From: Pedobacter psychrodurus | Lineage (GTDB): Bacteria > Bacteroidota > Bacteroidia > Sphingobacteriales > Sphingobacteriaceae | DNA length: 64,000 nt | Direction of reading: 5' to 3' | NCBI RefSeq assembly: GCF_004331735.1 | Contig: NZ_SJSO01000025.1 | Location: 1-64,000 of the forward strand | Shown here: positions 1 through 8,180 of the stretch, piece after piece | Numbering within the stretch: position 1 is the first letter of the stretch | Layout of the letters: every line of letters begins with the position of its first letter | Notes under the pieces: model-generated | Database searches by the model: none | Seen by the model: only the letters and a program-made list of their open reading frames with translations | Told to the model about the DNA's origin: nothing | Position numbers and translations under genes: made by a program

Positions 1-464
1 ATCGTGTGGACACATCTTTTACTATTGATTTTTTTAGGCATTTTGCTGACCAACTTTAATAAAGTACAGGCTTTACCGAAGAACGCCGTCAATCTCAAGT
101 GGCAGCAGAATCAAAAAAACAGATGCAGAAAAGAACAAATAGCACTACCAAGCCTGAAACGCAGTGGTTTTGTGTTCGAAGTTTGTAAAAACTTTCACTT
201 AGCAATACCAACACAAAACAAAGTGCCGCTGTTTTTTTGATGAGCGCGGGGCGGTGACAAGCCACATTGCTAGATTGACAAAGCGCTTTGGGTACTTTGA
301 CGCTCCAAAGTACCATGCCCTAGCGGCAAAGAGCGAAAAAAAATCAACATTTATCTTCAAAATATAGTTTTTAAGGAATCAGTGCTTGTTAATAGCAGGA
401 AAGATGCTGACCACGAAGTAGCTATTAAGCCTTTAAAACGCTAATAAAGATGTGTCCACACGAT
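1..464. mobile_element. MITE-like dispersed repeat, copy 1
   Basis: The first 19 bases, ATCGTGTGGACACATCTTT, are exactly repeated in inverted orientation at 446-464. The interior closely matches a second copy at 41313-41848. No transposase is encoded. Short open frames inside it (for example 4-240 plus) are conserved only as far as the DNA is and shift length between copies, so I read the element as non-coding. The window starts inside or at the edge of the left end, so a few terminal bases may be missing. Confidence 0.75.
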
Positions 465-516
465 AGGTGTAGGCGGGAACCACGAAGCTCAGCGAAGCTA
501 ATCTTAAAGCTTATGG

Positions 517-547
517 CATTACGATTCCCAATCAAGTTGGGAATGAC
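517..547. repeat. Small intergenic palindrome
   Basis: Inverted arms ATTCCCAA and TTGGGAAT are followed by GACG. This is the same style as the other palindromes ending in ATGAC that fill gaps in this window. The rest of 465-631 shows nothing else recognisable. Confidence 0.5.
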
Positions 548-631
548 GATTCCTCACACCTTGTCATCATCGCTCCAATGCTTTTCTAAAAAGCTGAAAC
601 CCTCGAAATGACGAGCGAGCTAGCAGATAAA

Positions 632-667
632 CAAAAAACGGTCCAACCTTATTTTAGGTCAGACCGT
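632..667 (-). terminator. Intrinsic terminator of the TonB receptor gene
   Basis: On the minus strand an 11-bp stem (ACGGTCTGACC with GGTTGGACCGT, two G-U pairs) is followed by a run of T. It lies about 20 bases after the stop of the receptor gene. Confidence 0.75.
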
Positions 668-685
668 TATATTATTTAAAAAAGA

Positions 686-3600
686 TTAGAAACTATATCT
701 CAATCCCAATTGCATTTGGTAACGCGAGGCAAAGAAATCTTTCGAATAAGAGGTTACATCTTTTTGTGCAAAGGTGTACACCGGATATGTTGTTGGTGTG
801 CCTGCCGTTGCAACCTTTATACCTACGCTTGCCATTGAGTTATAGGTATTAGGAGAGAAATATTGAATTCCCCAATCTTTATTTACCAAATTGGTCAGGT
901 TAATAATATCGTAAGTTAAAGTAAGTACATGTGGGTGTTTTCCTTTTGCCACTTGAATATCCTGAGAGAAACGGAAATCGGCCTGAACATTCCAAGGGGT
1001 ACGTGCACCGTTACGTTCGGTAAAATCGCCACGACGTTTGCTTAGGTATTTGTCGCTATTGATATAGTCATCAAATGCTGCAGCCTGTGCAATTCCTGTT
1101 GCATTGTTCGCAAAGAATTTCTGTGTTTCGCCTACAGCCGGGATATACAATAAACTTACGGTTTGGCCGGTTCCGTTAATACGGGTATTAACTAAACCCA
1201 AAGAATATAGCGAACCTGATTGTCCGCTAAAGAATAACGAAAAGTTCGATACGTATTTACCGTTTTTAGCCCAATCTAATCTATAATTAATGGTCGAAAT
1301 AATCCTGTTACGGATATCGAAGTTAGAATATGCCAATGCTGGGGTATTTGGATTAAGGGCTTGGTTTAACTGCCAGTTAGATTCCATTGAGTTACGGATA
1401 CCATTGGCAATATCTTTCGATCTTCCGTAGGTATATGCCACCATCATATCTAAACCAATAGGAAGTGATTTACTTACCTGAGCGGTTAAGCTATATTTAT
1501 ATCCTTTATCAGTGTTCGATAATAGGTAAGCATTGGTATACAATGGGTTGATTTTGGTACCTGAATAAATAGGCTGTTGTTTTTGGGTATCATAAGCCAT
1601 GTACGTAGGGTTATCAACATAGTTGATCTGCTGAAACTGCACGTCTTTGATCACCTGGCTAAAAATACCCTCGATGGTAAATTTCCACTGATCGTCTGTT
1701 TTATAATCGAAGGCCAAATTACTCCTCCATGCTTTTGGCATTTTAAAGTTGTTATCAACTAAATCTACCTGAGTAGCGCCGTTTGCATCTTTAACATTAA
1801 TTCCTTGTTTAGTTACATAACCTGCTTCGCCACTACCTGTTAAGGCATCTTTGATTGGATCTGAACCTGCTGCAGGTGTTACTATTTTCGTAGGGTCTGC
1901 ATTTGTATAAACATACGACTTATCAAAAGCACCGTAGTTTACACCATTATTGTAATATGCATAACCAATCCATGCAAAAGGAACACGACTGGTAAATAAG
2001 CCTGTACCACCACGCATAATTAAACTTTGGTTGCCCAATACATCGAAATTAAAGCCAACTCGTGGTGAGATCTGAATTTTATTCAGGAATTTCCCTGTAA
2101 TAGATGATGGCTGGGTATAGGTATAAGTTGTTCCGTAATTTTTATCAACCGGAGAATTTGTTGTTTTTGTACTCAATGAAGGCATATCAGGCAGATTTGC
2201 CATATCGAAACGTAAACCTGGTGTTAATTTTAACCGGTCGCCTATACGAATTTCATCCTGACCGTAAACGCTATACATATTCACATTAAACTGTGCTGTT
2301 GGGTTAGCAATAATATTATCACGGCTATTATCAGCATAGTTATAACTGGTACGCACCCTGTTTGGCTGGTTGGCCAGGAAGTCTGCTACACTGCTATAGG
2401 CCACGCGGCCGTTCCATGAGTTAACGAAACCATAATTGATGTTGTAAAATTCATTGTGCGTACCAAAGGTGAAGGTATGGTTGCCTTTGCTAAAGGTATA
2501 GTTATCGGTAAACTCAAAAGTATTTTGTTTCATGTTAAAGATACTGGCCTCACGGTCGGTACCTAAAAACAATGTTCCACCGTTCGAAGCAATTTCAATC
2601 TGCGGTAAAGCTGGATTCGATAGCGGATCACGATAATCATGAACGGTAGAATAACCTACAATTAAGTTATTGGTAGCCGAATTTCCAAAACGTGTTTTCA
2701 GGTCAGCCACTGTAGAACTCTGATTATTGTTCTGTCTGAAGTCAATGCCGCCAAACCTGAAGTTAGACTGATCTCTTTCTAAGTTTGTGGCTTTCGAAAT
2801 GATGGTATTGTTCCTGATCGTTAACTGGTTATTTTCGTTGATATTCCAGTCTAAACGGTTAAAAAACTTATTCGATTGCGAATAAATATTGTAATTTCCG
2901 AATGAACCGGCATCTATACCGTAAGCATTTTTCATGCGGTCTGAGATCTGCTGTGCCTCCGATAAGGTAAGCAATTTCATGTCTGACGATCCTGCACCTA
3001 AAATTACCGGATCCTGACGGCGTGTAATTTCCTCATTGGTAAAGAAGAACAATTTGTTTTTTATAATCGGAAAACCAACACGGAAACCAGTTTGGTAATC
3101 GTGAAAAGCGGAAGGCTCTTTGCTGTTATCGCCGATTTTATTTCTACCGATTAAAGAGGCATTACGGCCATAGCCATAAACCGAACCCACTACCTCATTG
3201 GTACCACCACGGGTAACGGCGTTAATGCTACCACCTAAAAAGTTACCCACTTTAACATCATACGGAGAAAGTAAAACGGTAACATCCTGAATGGCATCAA
3301 GCGAAACCGGATTGGTCCGTGTACTGCTGCCAGGCATACCCGAGCTTCCACTCTGGCCACCTAATGAAGGACTAAAACCAATGGCATCATTATTAATGGC
3401 TCCATCAATAGTCACGTTGTTGTATCTGAAGTTCGTTCCACCAAAGGTATTGTCTTTACTGCCTTGAGGAGTAACTCTGGTTACATCCTGCAAACTGCGG
3501 TTCATGGTTGGCAGGGTTTTAATCTGACCTTCGCCAATACTGGTACCTGCACCCGATTTTGCCCCCCCTTTTTGGCCTTTAACACTTACATCGGCCAATT

Positions 3601-3937
3601 GGTTACCTTGCTCCTGAAGATCAAGATCGAGTCTTACATCCGAACCTAAGGTTAAATAAATATGCTCTTTTACTACCGGGCTATAACCTACAAAAGTTAC
3701 AGTAATTTTGTATGGCCCGCCTGGATTTAAGTTGCCAATGCGATAAAGCCCGTTCTCGTTTGATAAACCCTTAGATACAGTACCCGTTGGAACATGCACC
3801 ATAACGATGGTTGCACCCGGGATTGTTCCCTTAGCATCTTTTATCTTTCCATTAATACTAGAAGTTGTAACCTGTGCCTGAGCAAATGCGACCAGGAGCA
3901 TTAAGGCACTCGCTAGGAATAGTATGCGTGATTTCAT
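686..3937 (-). CDS. TonB-dependent receptor, Oar-like
   Basis: Large outer-membrane receptor of 1083 aa. The start is placed at the internal Met (3937) because it gives a clean signal peptide (MKSRILFLASALM... ending AQAQ); the open frame runs 10 codons further upstream. Residues about 25-115 form a carboxypeptidase-regulatory-like beta domain (SINGKIKDAKG). A plug region follows at about 120-245 (GGTNFRYNNVTIDG, LLSPYDVKVGNFLGG), then a long beta-barrel ending in aromatic LRYSF. This order is that of the Oar/OmpA-like TonB receptors of Bacteroidetes and Myxococcus. No SusD partner is adjacent, so it is not a standard polysaccharide-utilisation pair; the substrate is unknown. It is monocistronic with its own terminator. 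Confidence 0.9.
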   Translation of the reverse strand: MKSRILFLASALMLLVAFAQAQVTTSSINGKIKDAKGTIPGATIVMVHVPTGTVSKGLSNENGLYRIGNLNPGGPYKITVTFVGYSPVVKEHIYLTLGSDVRLDLDLQEQGNQLADVSVKGQKGGAKSGAGTSIGEGQIKTLPTMNRSLQDVTRVTPQGSKDNTFGGTNFRYNNVTIDGAINNDAIGFSPSLGGQSGSSGMPGSSTRTNPVSLDAIQDVTVLLSPYDVKVGNFLGGSINAVTRGGTNEVVGSVYGYGRNASLIGRNKIGDNSKEPSAFHDYQTGFRVGFPIIKNKLFFFTNEEITRRQDPVILGAGSSDMKLLTLSEAQQISDRMKNAYGIDAGSFGNYNIYSQSNKFFNRLDWNINENNQLTIRNNTIISKATNLERDQSNFRFGGIDFRQNNNQSSTVADLKTRFGNSATNNLIVGYSTVHDYRDPLSNPALPQIEIASNGGTLFLGTDREASIFNMKQNTFEFTDNYTFSKGNHTFTFGTHNEFYNINYGFVNSWNGRVAYSSVADFLANQPNRVRTSYNYADNSRDNIIANPTAQFNVNMYSVYGQDEIRIGDRLKLTPGLRFDMANLPDMPSLSTKTTNSPVDKNYGTTYTYTQPSSITGKFLNKIQISPRVGFNFDVLGNQSLIMRGGTGLFTSRVPFAWIGYAYYNNGVNYGAFDKSYVYTNADPTKIVTPAAGSDPIKDALTGSGEAGYVTKQGINVKDANGATQVDLVDNNFKMPKAWRSNLAFDYKTDDQWKFTIEGIFSQVIKDVQFQQINYVDNPTYMAYDTQKQQPIYSGTKINPLYTNAYLLSNTDKGYKYSLTAQVSKSLPIGLDMMVAYTYGRSKDIANGIRNSMESNWQLNQALNPNTPALAYSNFDIRNRIISTINYRLDWAKNGKYVSNFSLFFSGQSGSLYSLGLVNTRINGTGQTVSLLYIPAVGETQKFFANNATGIAQAAAFDDYINSDKYLSKRRGDFTERNGARTPWNVQADFRFSQDIQVAKGKHPHVLTLTYDIINLTNLVNKDWGIQYFSPNTYNSMASVGIKVATAGTPTTYPVYTFAQKDVTSYSKDFFASRYQMQLGLRYSF

Positions 3938-4350
3938 TTTCTGTTGTTTTATTTTGATGCAAAACAACAGCCTTAATGTTAATTAAATATTAACAATAAA
4001 TTAAGTTTAACACTATGTTAACAATTTGAAAATCAGAACAATACAATAGGAAAACAATTCCTTAACAACCAATATTTCAGGCCGGAATATAACGAAGAAT
4101 AGAAAACTCAAAGGTGAAAATGAAAGATGAAGATTGGATGAAGTTTGGATTAGCCGAAGTCCTTAGTCAGGAGTCTGAATCTCGGTAACTAGCCATGCGT
4201 TTGGAACTGGGCGTTTGGAGTCGATTGACCGATTTAAACAATTAACAACTGAACAAGTTTGCGTGCCATGCTAACCAATACACCAATGACAACTATTGAA
4301 CTAACGAACCGATGACTGAACCCATGAACACATCTATTATCTTTGCAGCC
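3938..4350. other. Intergenic region between divergent genes
   Basis: 413 bases between two divergent genes. The receptor promoter must lie near 3940-4030, which is AT-rich. The stretch 4190-4325 is made of loosely repeated words of the kind CAATGAAC/ACTGAAC, with no gene or clear hairpin. The GNAT promoter is at the right edge. Confidence 0.5.
4338..4345 (+). promoter_or_regulatory. Bacteroidetes -7 promoter element, near-leaderless start
   Basis: TATCTTTG matches the -7 consensus TAnnTTTG and ends only five bases before the ATG at 4351. Transcription would start at or next to the start codon. I could not place a convincing -33 element. Confidence 0.5.
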
Positions 4351-4851
4351 ATGACAATTAGATTAGCCTTAACAGCAGATATTCCCAAAATAATGCACTT
4401 GATAAGCAAGGTTGTACCATTAATGCGTGCTGTAGGAAATTTCCAGTGGGGAGATGACTACCCGAACCCTGAGGTATTTGCCAACGATATTGCTATCGGC
4501 CAGTTGTGGGTGGCTGAGCTGGATGACAAACTCGTTGGTGTTTCTGCCATTACTACCGATCAAGATCCCGAGTATGCCGATGCAGGTTGGGATATTAACG
4601 AGAAAGCAATTGTTACACACCGTTTAGCAGTAGACCCCGACTGCCAGGGCATGGGTGTTGCCAAGGCTTTAATGAACCAGGCGGAAGCGGTAGCAAAAGC
4701 TTCGGGTATTTCTATTTTAAGAGTGGATACCAATAGCGAAAACATGGCCACCCAAGCACTTTTCCCGAAAATTGGTTATCAGTTTAGTGGTGAAATTAGC
4801 CTGGCTAAACGACCTGGGCTACGTTTCTTCTGCTACCAAAAGTTATTGTAA
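4351..4851 (+). CDS. GNAT family N-acetyltransferase
   Basis: Predicted acetyl-CoA-dependent acyltransferase of 166 aa in the cytoplasm. The start at 4351 (MTIRLALTADIPKI) is preferred over the upstream Met at 4312, because the family fold begins at TIRLAL and the -7 element lies just before it. The acetyl-CoA loop is visible as VDPDCQGMGVAKALM (about 102-116), followed by LRVDTNSENMATQALFPKIGY, the usual beta5-alpha4 region. The substrate cannot be told. It converges with the DUF4256 gene, with only eight bases between their stops. Confidence 0.85.
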   Translation: MTIRLALTADIPKIMHLISKVVPLMRAVGNFQWGDDYPNPEVFANDIAIGQLWVAELDDKLVGVSAITTDQDPEYADAGWDINEKAIVTHRLAVDPDCQGMGVAKALMNQAEAVAKASGISILRVDTNSENMATQALFPKIGYQFSGEISLAKRPGLRFFCYQKLL

Positions 4852-4859
4852 TTACTTGC

Positions 4860-5435
4860 CTACACCCTTAACAAACCACGAAATGCTCTTGCAGCGTAAT
4901 ACGATTGTGCACCATTGTGGTAAACAAATACATGATCGTAACGGCGATCACCAAAAAGGGCGCCACCCAATCTTCTAATTTCCGGAGGGGTAACAATCCA
5001 GCTCGATGTTTTGGTATCGAACTTTCCGAGTTGCTGCAAAAAGCGGTACTGTTCTTCTTTTAAGAGTTCTACACCCATCAAAGCAGCCATATCAATAGCA
5101 TTATTTTCTGGTTGATGCTCTTTTCTTGATTCTAGTCCTTCCAAATCATAACAAGTACTTCTTCGGCCTTTAGGGCTTTCTGCCGAACAATCGTAAAAAA
5201 TGTATTCGCCTGTTTCTTTATCGTAATCAACAACATCAGGTTCTCCACCGGTTACTTCCATTTCATCAAGTACCCATAGTTTTTCGGCATTAGCTTCTAA
5301 CTTCGCCTGCACCTTGGTCCATTCCAGTCCCTTATGGCGGTTCATATTCTTCTCGAAACGGACTTTTAAAGTATGGAGGAGTTCTTTGGCCTGTTCAGGC
5401 GATAACTCTTTTTTATTGTTATTTATTTTACTCAT
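4860..5435 (-). CDS. DUF4256 domain-containing protein
   Basis: 191-aa soluble protein matching the DUF4256 family (YqjX-like) over its whole length. Recognisable blocks are the acidic WVLDEMEVTGGEPDVV, the IFYDCSAESPKGRR region and the C-terminal GGALFGDRRYDHVFVYHNGA. The family has no established biochemical role. The gene stands alone, convergent with the GNAT gene. Confidence 0.8.
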   Translation of the reverse strand: MSKINNNKKELSPEQAKELLHTLKVRFEKNMNRHKGLEWTKVQAKLEANAEKLWVLDEMEVTGGEPDVVDYDKETGEYIFYDCSAESPKGRRSTCYDLEGLESRKEHQPENNAIDMAALMGVELLKEEQYRFLQQLGKFDTKTSSWIVTPPEIRRLGGALFGDRRYDHVFVYHNGAQSYYAARAFRGLLRV

Positions 5436-5566
5436 CAGTTTTATTTTTGGTTAAAAATCTTGCCGTCTATAATTCTATCCTAATCAAATATAAGGCTTAC
5501 CCTGTCCATCAGTACCACTTTTTTTACTAAATAGGTTTGGAGCGCAGGGCCTGTACAAAATTATTA

Positions 5567-5790
5567 AGTTTCTTCCCGTTTTCTGCTTTTACGCTTCGCT
5601 TCCTCGTACCTCGTTGCTGCAGGGTAACGCTTCAACTGGGGCTAGGTGGCCAAAAACAGCATTTCATTTTTCGGGCTACAAGGTGCACAAACCCTTGTTC
5701 CTAAACCAGACAGCAGCGGTTCCGATTCTTCATCTGATTAGCGAATGGCGGGGCTAAAGATGCCAAGAACCACAAGCCGCTCATTTCCTA
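5567..5790 (+). repeat. Long dispersed intergenic repeat, copy A
   Basis: Shares long matching stretches with 13690-13925 (same strand) and 27676-28054 (opposite strand). Landmarks are TTACGCTTCGC, CTCGTACCTCGTTGCTGCAG and GGTAACGCTTCAAC. It is non-coding and sits in the 694-base gap between the DUF4256 gene and the YdeI-like gene, which has no gene of its own. Confidence 0.7.
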
Positions 5791-5889
5791 ATTTGAAAAA
5801 CACTAATTTCTACCTGGAGCACAGCGCCTTTACACTACATTAAAAGATCCTTCGACTACGATACTATTGACAGATTCCTATAGAAAGGT

Positions 5890-5984
5890 CGTCATTGCGA
5901 GGAACGAAGCAATCTTAATGCGCACGCTAGTAGCGATCGTTGTAAGATTGCTTCGTCGGCTGAAAAAGCCTTCTCGCAATGACG
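5890..5984. repeat. Palindromic intergenic element (GTCATTGCGAG type)
   Basis: Outer arms CGTCATTGCGAG and CTCGCAATGACG plus inner arms GAAGCAATCTTA and TAAGATTGCTTC form a long cruciform-capable structure. A related element lies at 60153-60226 and a half copy at 50256-50305. Confidence 0.75.
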
Positions 5985-6129
5985 ATTCTTCGCAGCCTAT
6001 CACCGCAAAAAACACCTCTGTCATCTATTTTGATTTTTATACATAAATTATCCCTAAGGATGACAAACCAATGGTTAATTTACACACATCTCAAATGATA
6101 ACATCTGACACCACGAAATAGGGAAACGA

Positions 6130-6714
6130 CTAGTCATTCAATCCTTTTCCATTAAGAATTTGCGGCATAAATTTTTCAACTCTTGCCTCACGGGTCTTAG
6201 CTTGTTTGGGTGCAGTAAAATGAAGCAGATACCCTCTTTGCCGGCCAGGCGTTAATGCTTCGAATGCAGTTTTTAAAGCGGGAATATGATCTAACTTACT
6301 TTGAAACTCTACCGGGATGGCATATTCTGCGGTTTTCTTCAAATCTACTTTTAAACCAGCTTTTTCTACCTCAATGGCTTCATAAATATAAGTCTTCAGA
6401 ATAGGTTTTAATTCCACTATTTCGAGGGCATTGATAAAGCGCACCTGTTTTGCCGATTGTACATTCTTCGTTTGTTGGATCAAGATCCCAGCGGCATCAT
6501 TCAATAAAACGCCCTTAAAAAACAAAAATGCACAGTATTCTTTAAAATCATGTATTAAAACAATGTTGCTATCGTACAAGGTATAACAGGGCACTCCCCA
6601 TTTTAATTCTTCATCTAGCCCACAATCCTGAGCAATTGTTCTCAACAACTCCAGCTCCTCCTGCCATTTTTTGGCTTTGTTAAAATAAAAATCAACTTTT
6701 GGATTCGTTTTCAT
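6130..6714 (-). CDS. YdeI/OmpD-associated family protein (DUF1801)
   Basis: 194-aa cytoplasmic protein. The first ~110 residues resemble the DUF1801/YdhG-like fold (LKWGVPCYTLYDSNIVLI, FKEYCAFLFFKGVLL). The C-terminal part (FEALTPGRQRGYLLHF, KQAKTREARVEKFMPQIL) is the OmdA/YdeI helical region. It is last in the ArsR-controlled operon: its ATG overlaps the stop of the DoxX gene by four bases, so translation is probably coupled. Precise function is unknown; relatives often accompany SRPBCC and ArsR genes. Confidence 0.8.
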   Translation of the reverse strand: MKTNPKVDFYFNKAKKWQEELELLRTIAQDCGLDEELKWGVPCYTLYDSNIVLIHDFKEYCAFLFFKGVLLNDAAGILIQQTKNVQSAKQVRFINALEIVELKPILKTYIYEAIEVEKAGLKVDLKKTAEYAIPVEFQSKLDHIPALKTAFEALTPGRQRGYLLHFTAPKQAKTREARVEKFMPQILNGKGLND

Positions 6715-7154
6715 ATCAGTCGAATTTGTTTGTTCCTTTGCCCTGTTCCTTCCTTATGGTTTAAATTATTTAAATTAACTGAAATAATTTTCCTATCCGC
6801 AGGCCTAAAATACCACGACAGTACAGTTAGCACGAGTAATAACATTGGTCCAAAATATGCCGAAAAACTATTGTCCCTAACAGCCAAATGTGAGAAAACA
6901 GCACCAGACATGGCAAAGAAAAAACCTGCATAAGCCCATTCTTTCAGTAACGTAAATTTAGGAATTAGCAAAGCAATAACACCCAAAATTTTCCAAATCC
7001 CCAATATCGTCAGGAAATAGGTTGGATAACCCAGGTGGGTAAATAAGGCCACTTCCTCTTTCATTTTTAAAATCTGCACAATTCCAGTTGATAACATGCC
7101 AAGCGACAGCCAAACGGTGGCAATCCAATAGATAATTTTATTTCTCTTTGTCAT
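6711..7154 (-). CDS. DoxX family membrane protein
   Basis: 147-aa integral inner-membrane protein with four hydrophobic segments (about residues 8-28, 45-65, 72-90, 98-115), the DoxX pattern. The last 30 residues are polar and cytoplasmic-like. The gene starts six bases after the SRPBCC stop and overlaps the next gene by four bases, so it is the third gene of the arsR operon. DoxX proteins are associated with quinone-linked oxidoreduction or thiosulfate chemistry in other organisms; nothing here fixes its role. Confidence 0.8.
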   Translation of the reverse strand: MTKRNKIIYWIATVWLSLGMLSTGIVQILKMKEEVALFTHLGYPTYFLTILGIWKILGVIALLIPKFTLLKEWAYAGFFFAMSGAVFSHLAVRDNSFSAYFGPMLLLVLTVLSWYFRPADRKIISVNLNNLNHKEGTGQRNKQIRLI

Positions 7155-7160
7155 GATGTA

Positions 7161-7628
7161 TTATTTTATTTGTTTTAAAATGTCTTCTAAACGGTTGTGC
7201 GCCATGTTAATGCCTTGAGCAAAAGGTAAGACGAGTATTTGATCCCTTACCGCTACCGATCTGTAAACCACATGCATGGTGAGTTTACTCCTATCATCGG
7301 TTAGTTTTTCGAAGGTTAAAAACTCGAGCTGAACCCCAAAAGGTGTATGCTCCATTTCGAATGTCCGCGTAATTTTTTCTTCAGGAACAAACTCGTGTAT
7401 CACTCCGGTGGCCACAAAAGCTACATTTCCTTTCGCATCAGCAGTTTCGAACTGGTAACTGCCATACTTTTTGTTTTCAAGTTTCAGCACTTTTGTCCCC
7501 ATCCATTGTACTATAATTTCAGGCTCAACATAAGCCTTAAAAAGCAATGCTACAGGTAGATCAAATTCTCTGGTAATGATCATTTCCTGTTTGCCATTTT
7601 CGGCATCAATTTTTGTTTTCTGCTCCAT
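7161..7628 (-). CDS. SRPBCC / AHSA1-like protein
   Basis: 155-aa START-like ligand-binding fold of the AHSA1 subgroup. Typical pieces are the N-terminal ITREFDLPVALLFKAYVEPE, WMGTKVLKLE and the late LTMHVVYRSVAVRD. Such proteins bind hydrophobic small molecules and are very often encoded directly after an ArsR-type repressor, as here (six-base gap). The ligand is unknown. It is the second gene of the four-gene operon. Confidence 0.85.
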   Translation of the reverse strand: MEQKTKIDAENGKQEMIITREFDLPVALLFKAYVEPEIIVQWMGTKVLKLENKKYGSYQFETADAKGNVAFVATGVIHEFVPEEKITRTFEMEHTPFGVQLEFLTFEKLTDDRSKLTMHVVYRSVAVRDQILVLPFAQGINMAHNRLEDILKQIK

Positions 7629-7634
7629 GTTAGT

Positions 7635-7958
7635 CTATTTGCTTGGTTTATAGTTTTTCATGATATCTTCCAGTTTATTAAATCTGTCGTCCCACATTTT
7701 GCGGAATGGCTCAATAAAATCTGCAATTTCTTTCATTTTTTTTGCGTTCGTGTGGTAGTGGATTTCTCTGCCGTTTTGCTTTTGTTCTAATAATTCGCAC
7801 TCGGTGAGGATTTGCAGGTGTTTTGAAACAGTTGGCCTAGCCGTGTCGAAATTGGTGGCTATTGCACCAGCCGTCATTGATTGTGAAGCAACTAAAAGCA
7901 ATATAGCCCTTCTTGTAGGGTCGGCAATGGCCTGAAATACATCTCTTCTTAAATTCAT
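7635..7958 (-). CDS. ArsR family winged-helix repressor
   Basis: 107-aa DNA-binding repressor. The winged helix-turn-helix spans about residues 5-85: DVFQAIADPTRRAILLLV, then the recognition helix ARPTVSKHLQILTECELL and the wing EQKQNGREIHY. The metal-binding ELCVCDL box of true metal sensors is absent, so it is not expected to sense metal by that site. It heads an operon with SRPBCC, DoxX and YdeI-like genes. Its start codon lies three bases from a tandem palindrome that overlaps the promoter, which suggests autorepression. Confidence 0.88.
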   Translation of the reverse strand: MNLRRDVFQAIADPTRRAILLLVASQSMTAGAIATNFDTARPTVSKHLQILTECELLEQKQNGREIHYHTNAKKMKEIADFIEPFRKMWDDRFNKLEDIMKNYKPSK

Positions 7959-7961
7959 TAT

Positions 7962-8007
7962 GTAGCTATTTGACTACAAATATAACGTAGCCATTTAACT
8001 ACGCAAA
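7962..8007 (-). promoter_or_regulatory. arsR operon promoter with tandem operator
   Basis: On the minus strand TTTG (8004-8007), 19 bases, then TATATTTG (7977-7984) matches the Bacteroidetes sigma consensus exactly. Two copies of a 16-base imperfect palindrome of the form GTAG-N8-CTAC sit at 7962-7977 and 7987-8002. They share most of their inner bases and start 25 bases apart. One lies between -33 and -7, the other directly after -7, so a bound repressor would block the polymerase. Confidence 0.8.
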
Positions 8008-8180
8008 TTTTTAGCAAAGTTTTTTTTAGCAAGGCTTTCTTCAACAGATCGTCATAAAGCTTGATTTCATCAGTCATGTCCATTAAAGCATCAAGATTTT
8101 GCTTGTAAAATTGAATATATTTGATCGGTGCGGTGCACGCAAAAAGAAAATTAATTAGCGGAGAAAAGCTCCTAACAATT

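Noticed and set aside
4..240. 78-aa open frame at the window start
   Set aside because: It lies inside the MITE-like repeat; in copy 2 the matching frame has a different start and end, so the conservation is of DNA, not protein.
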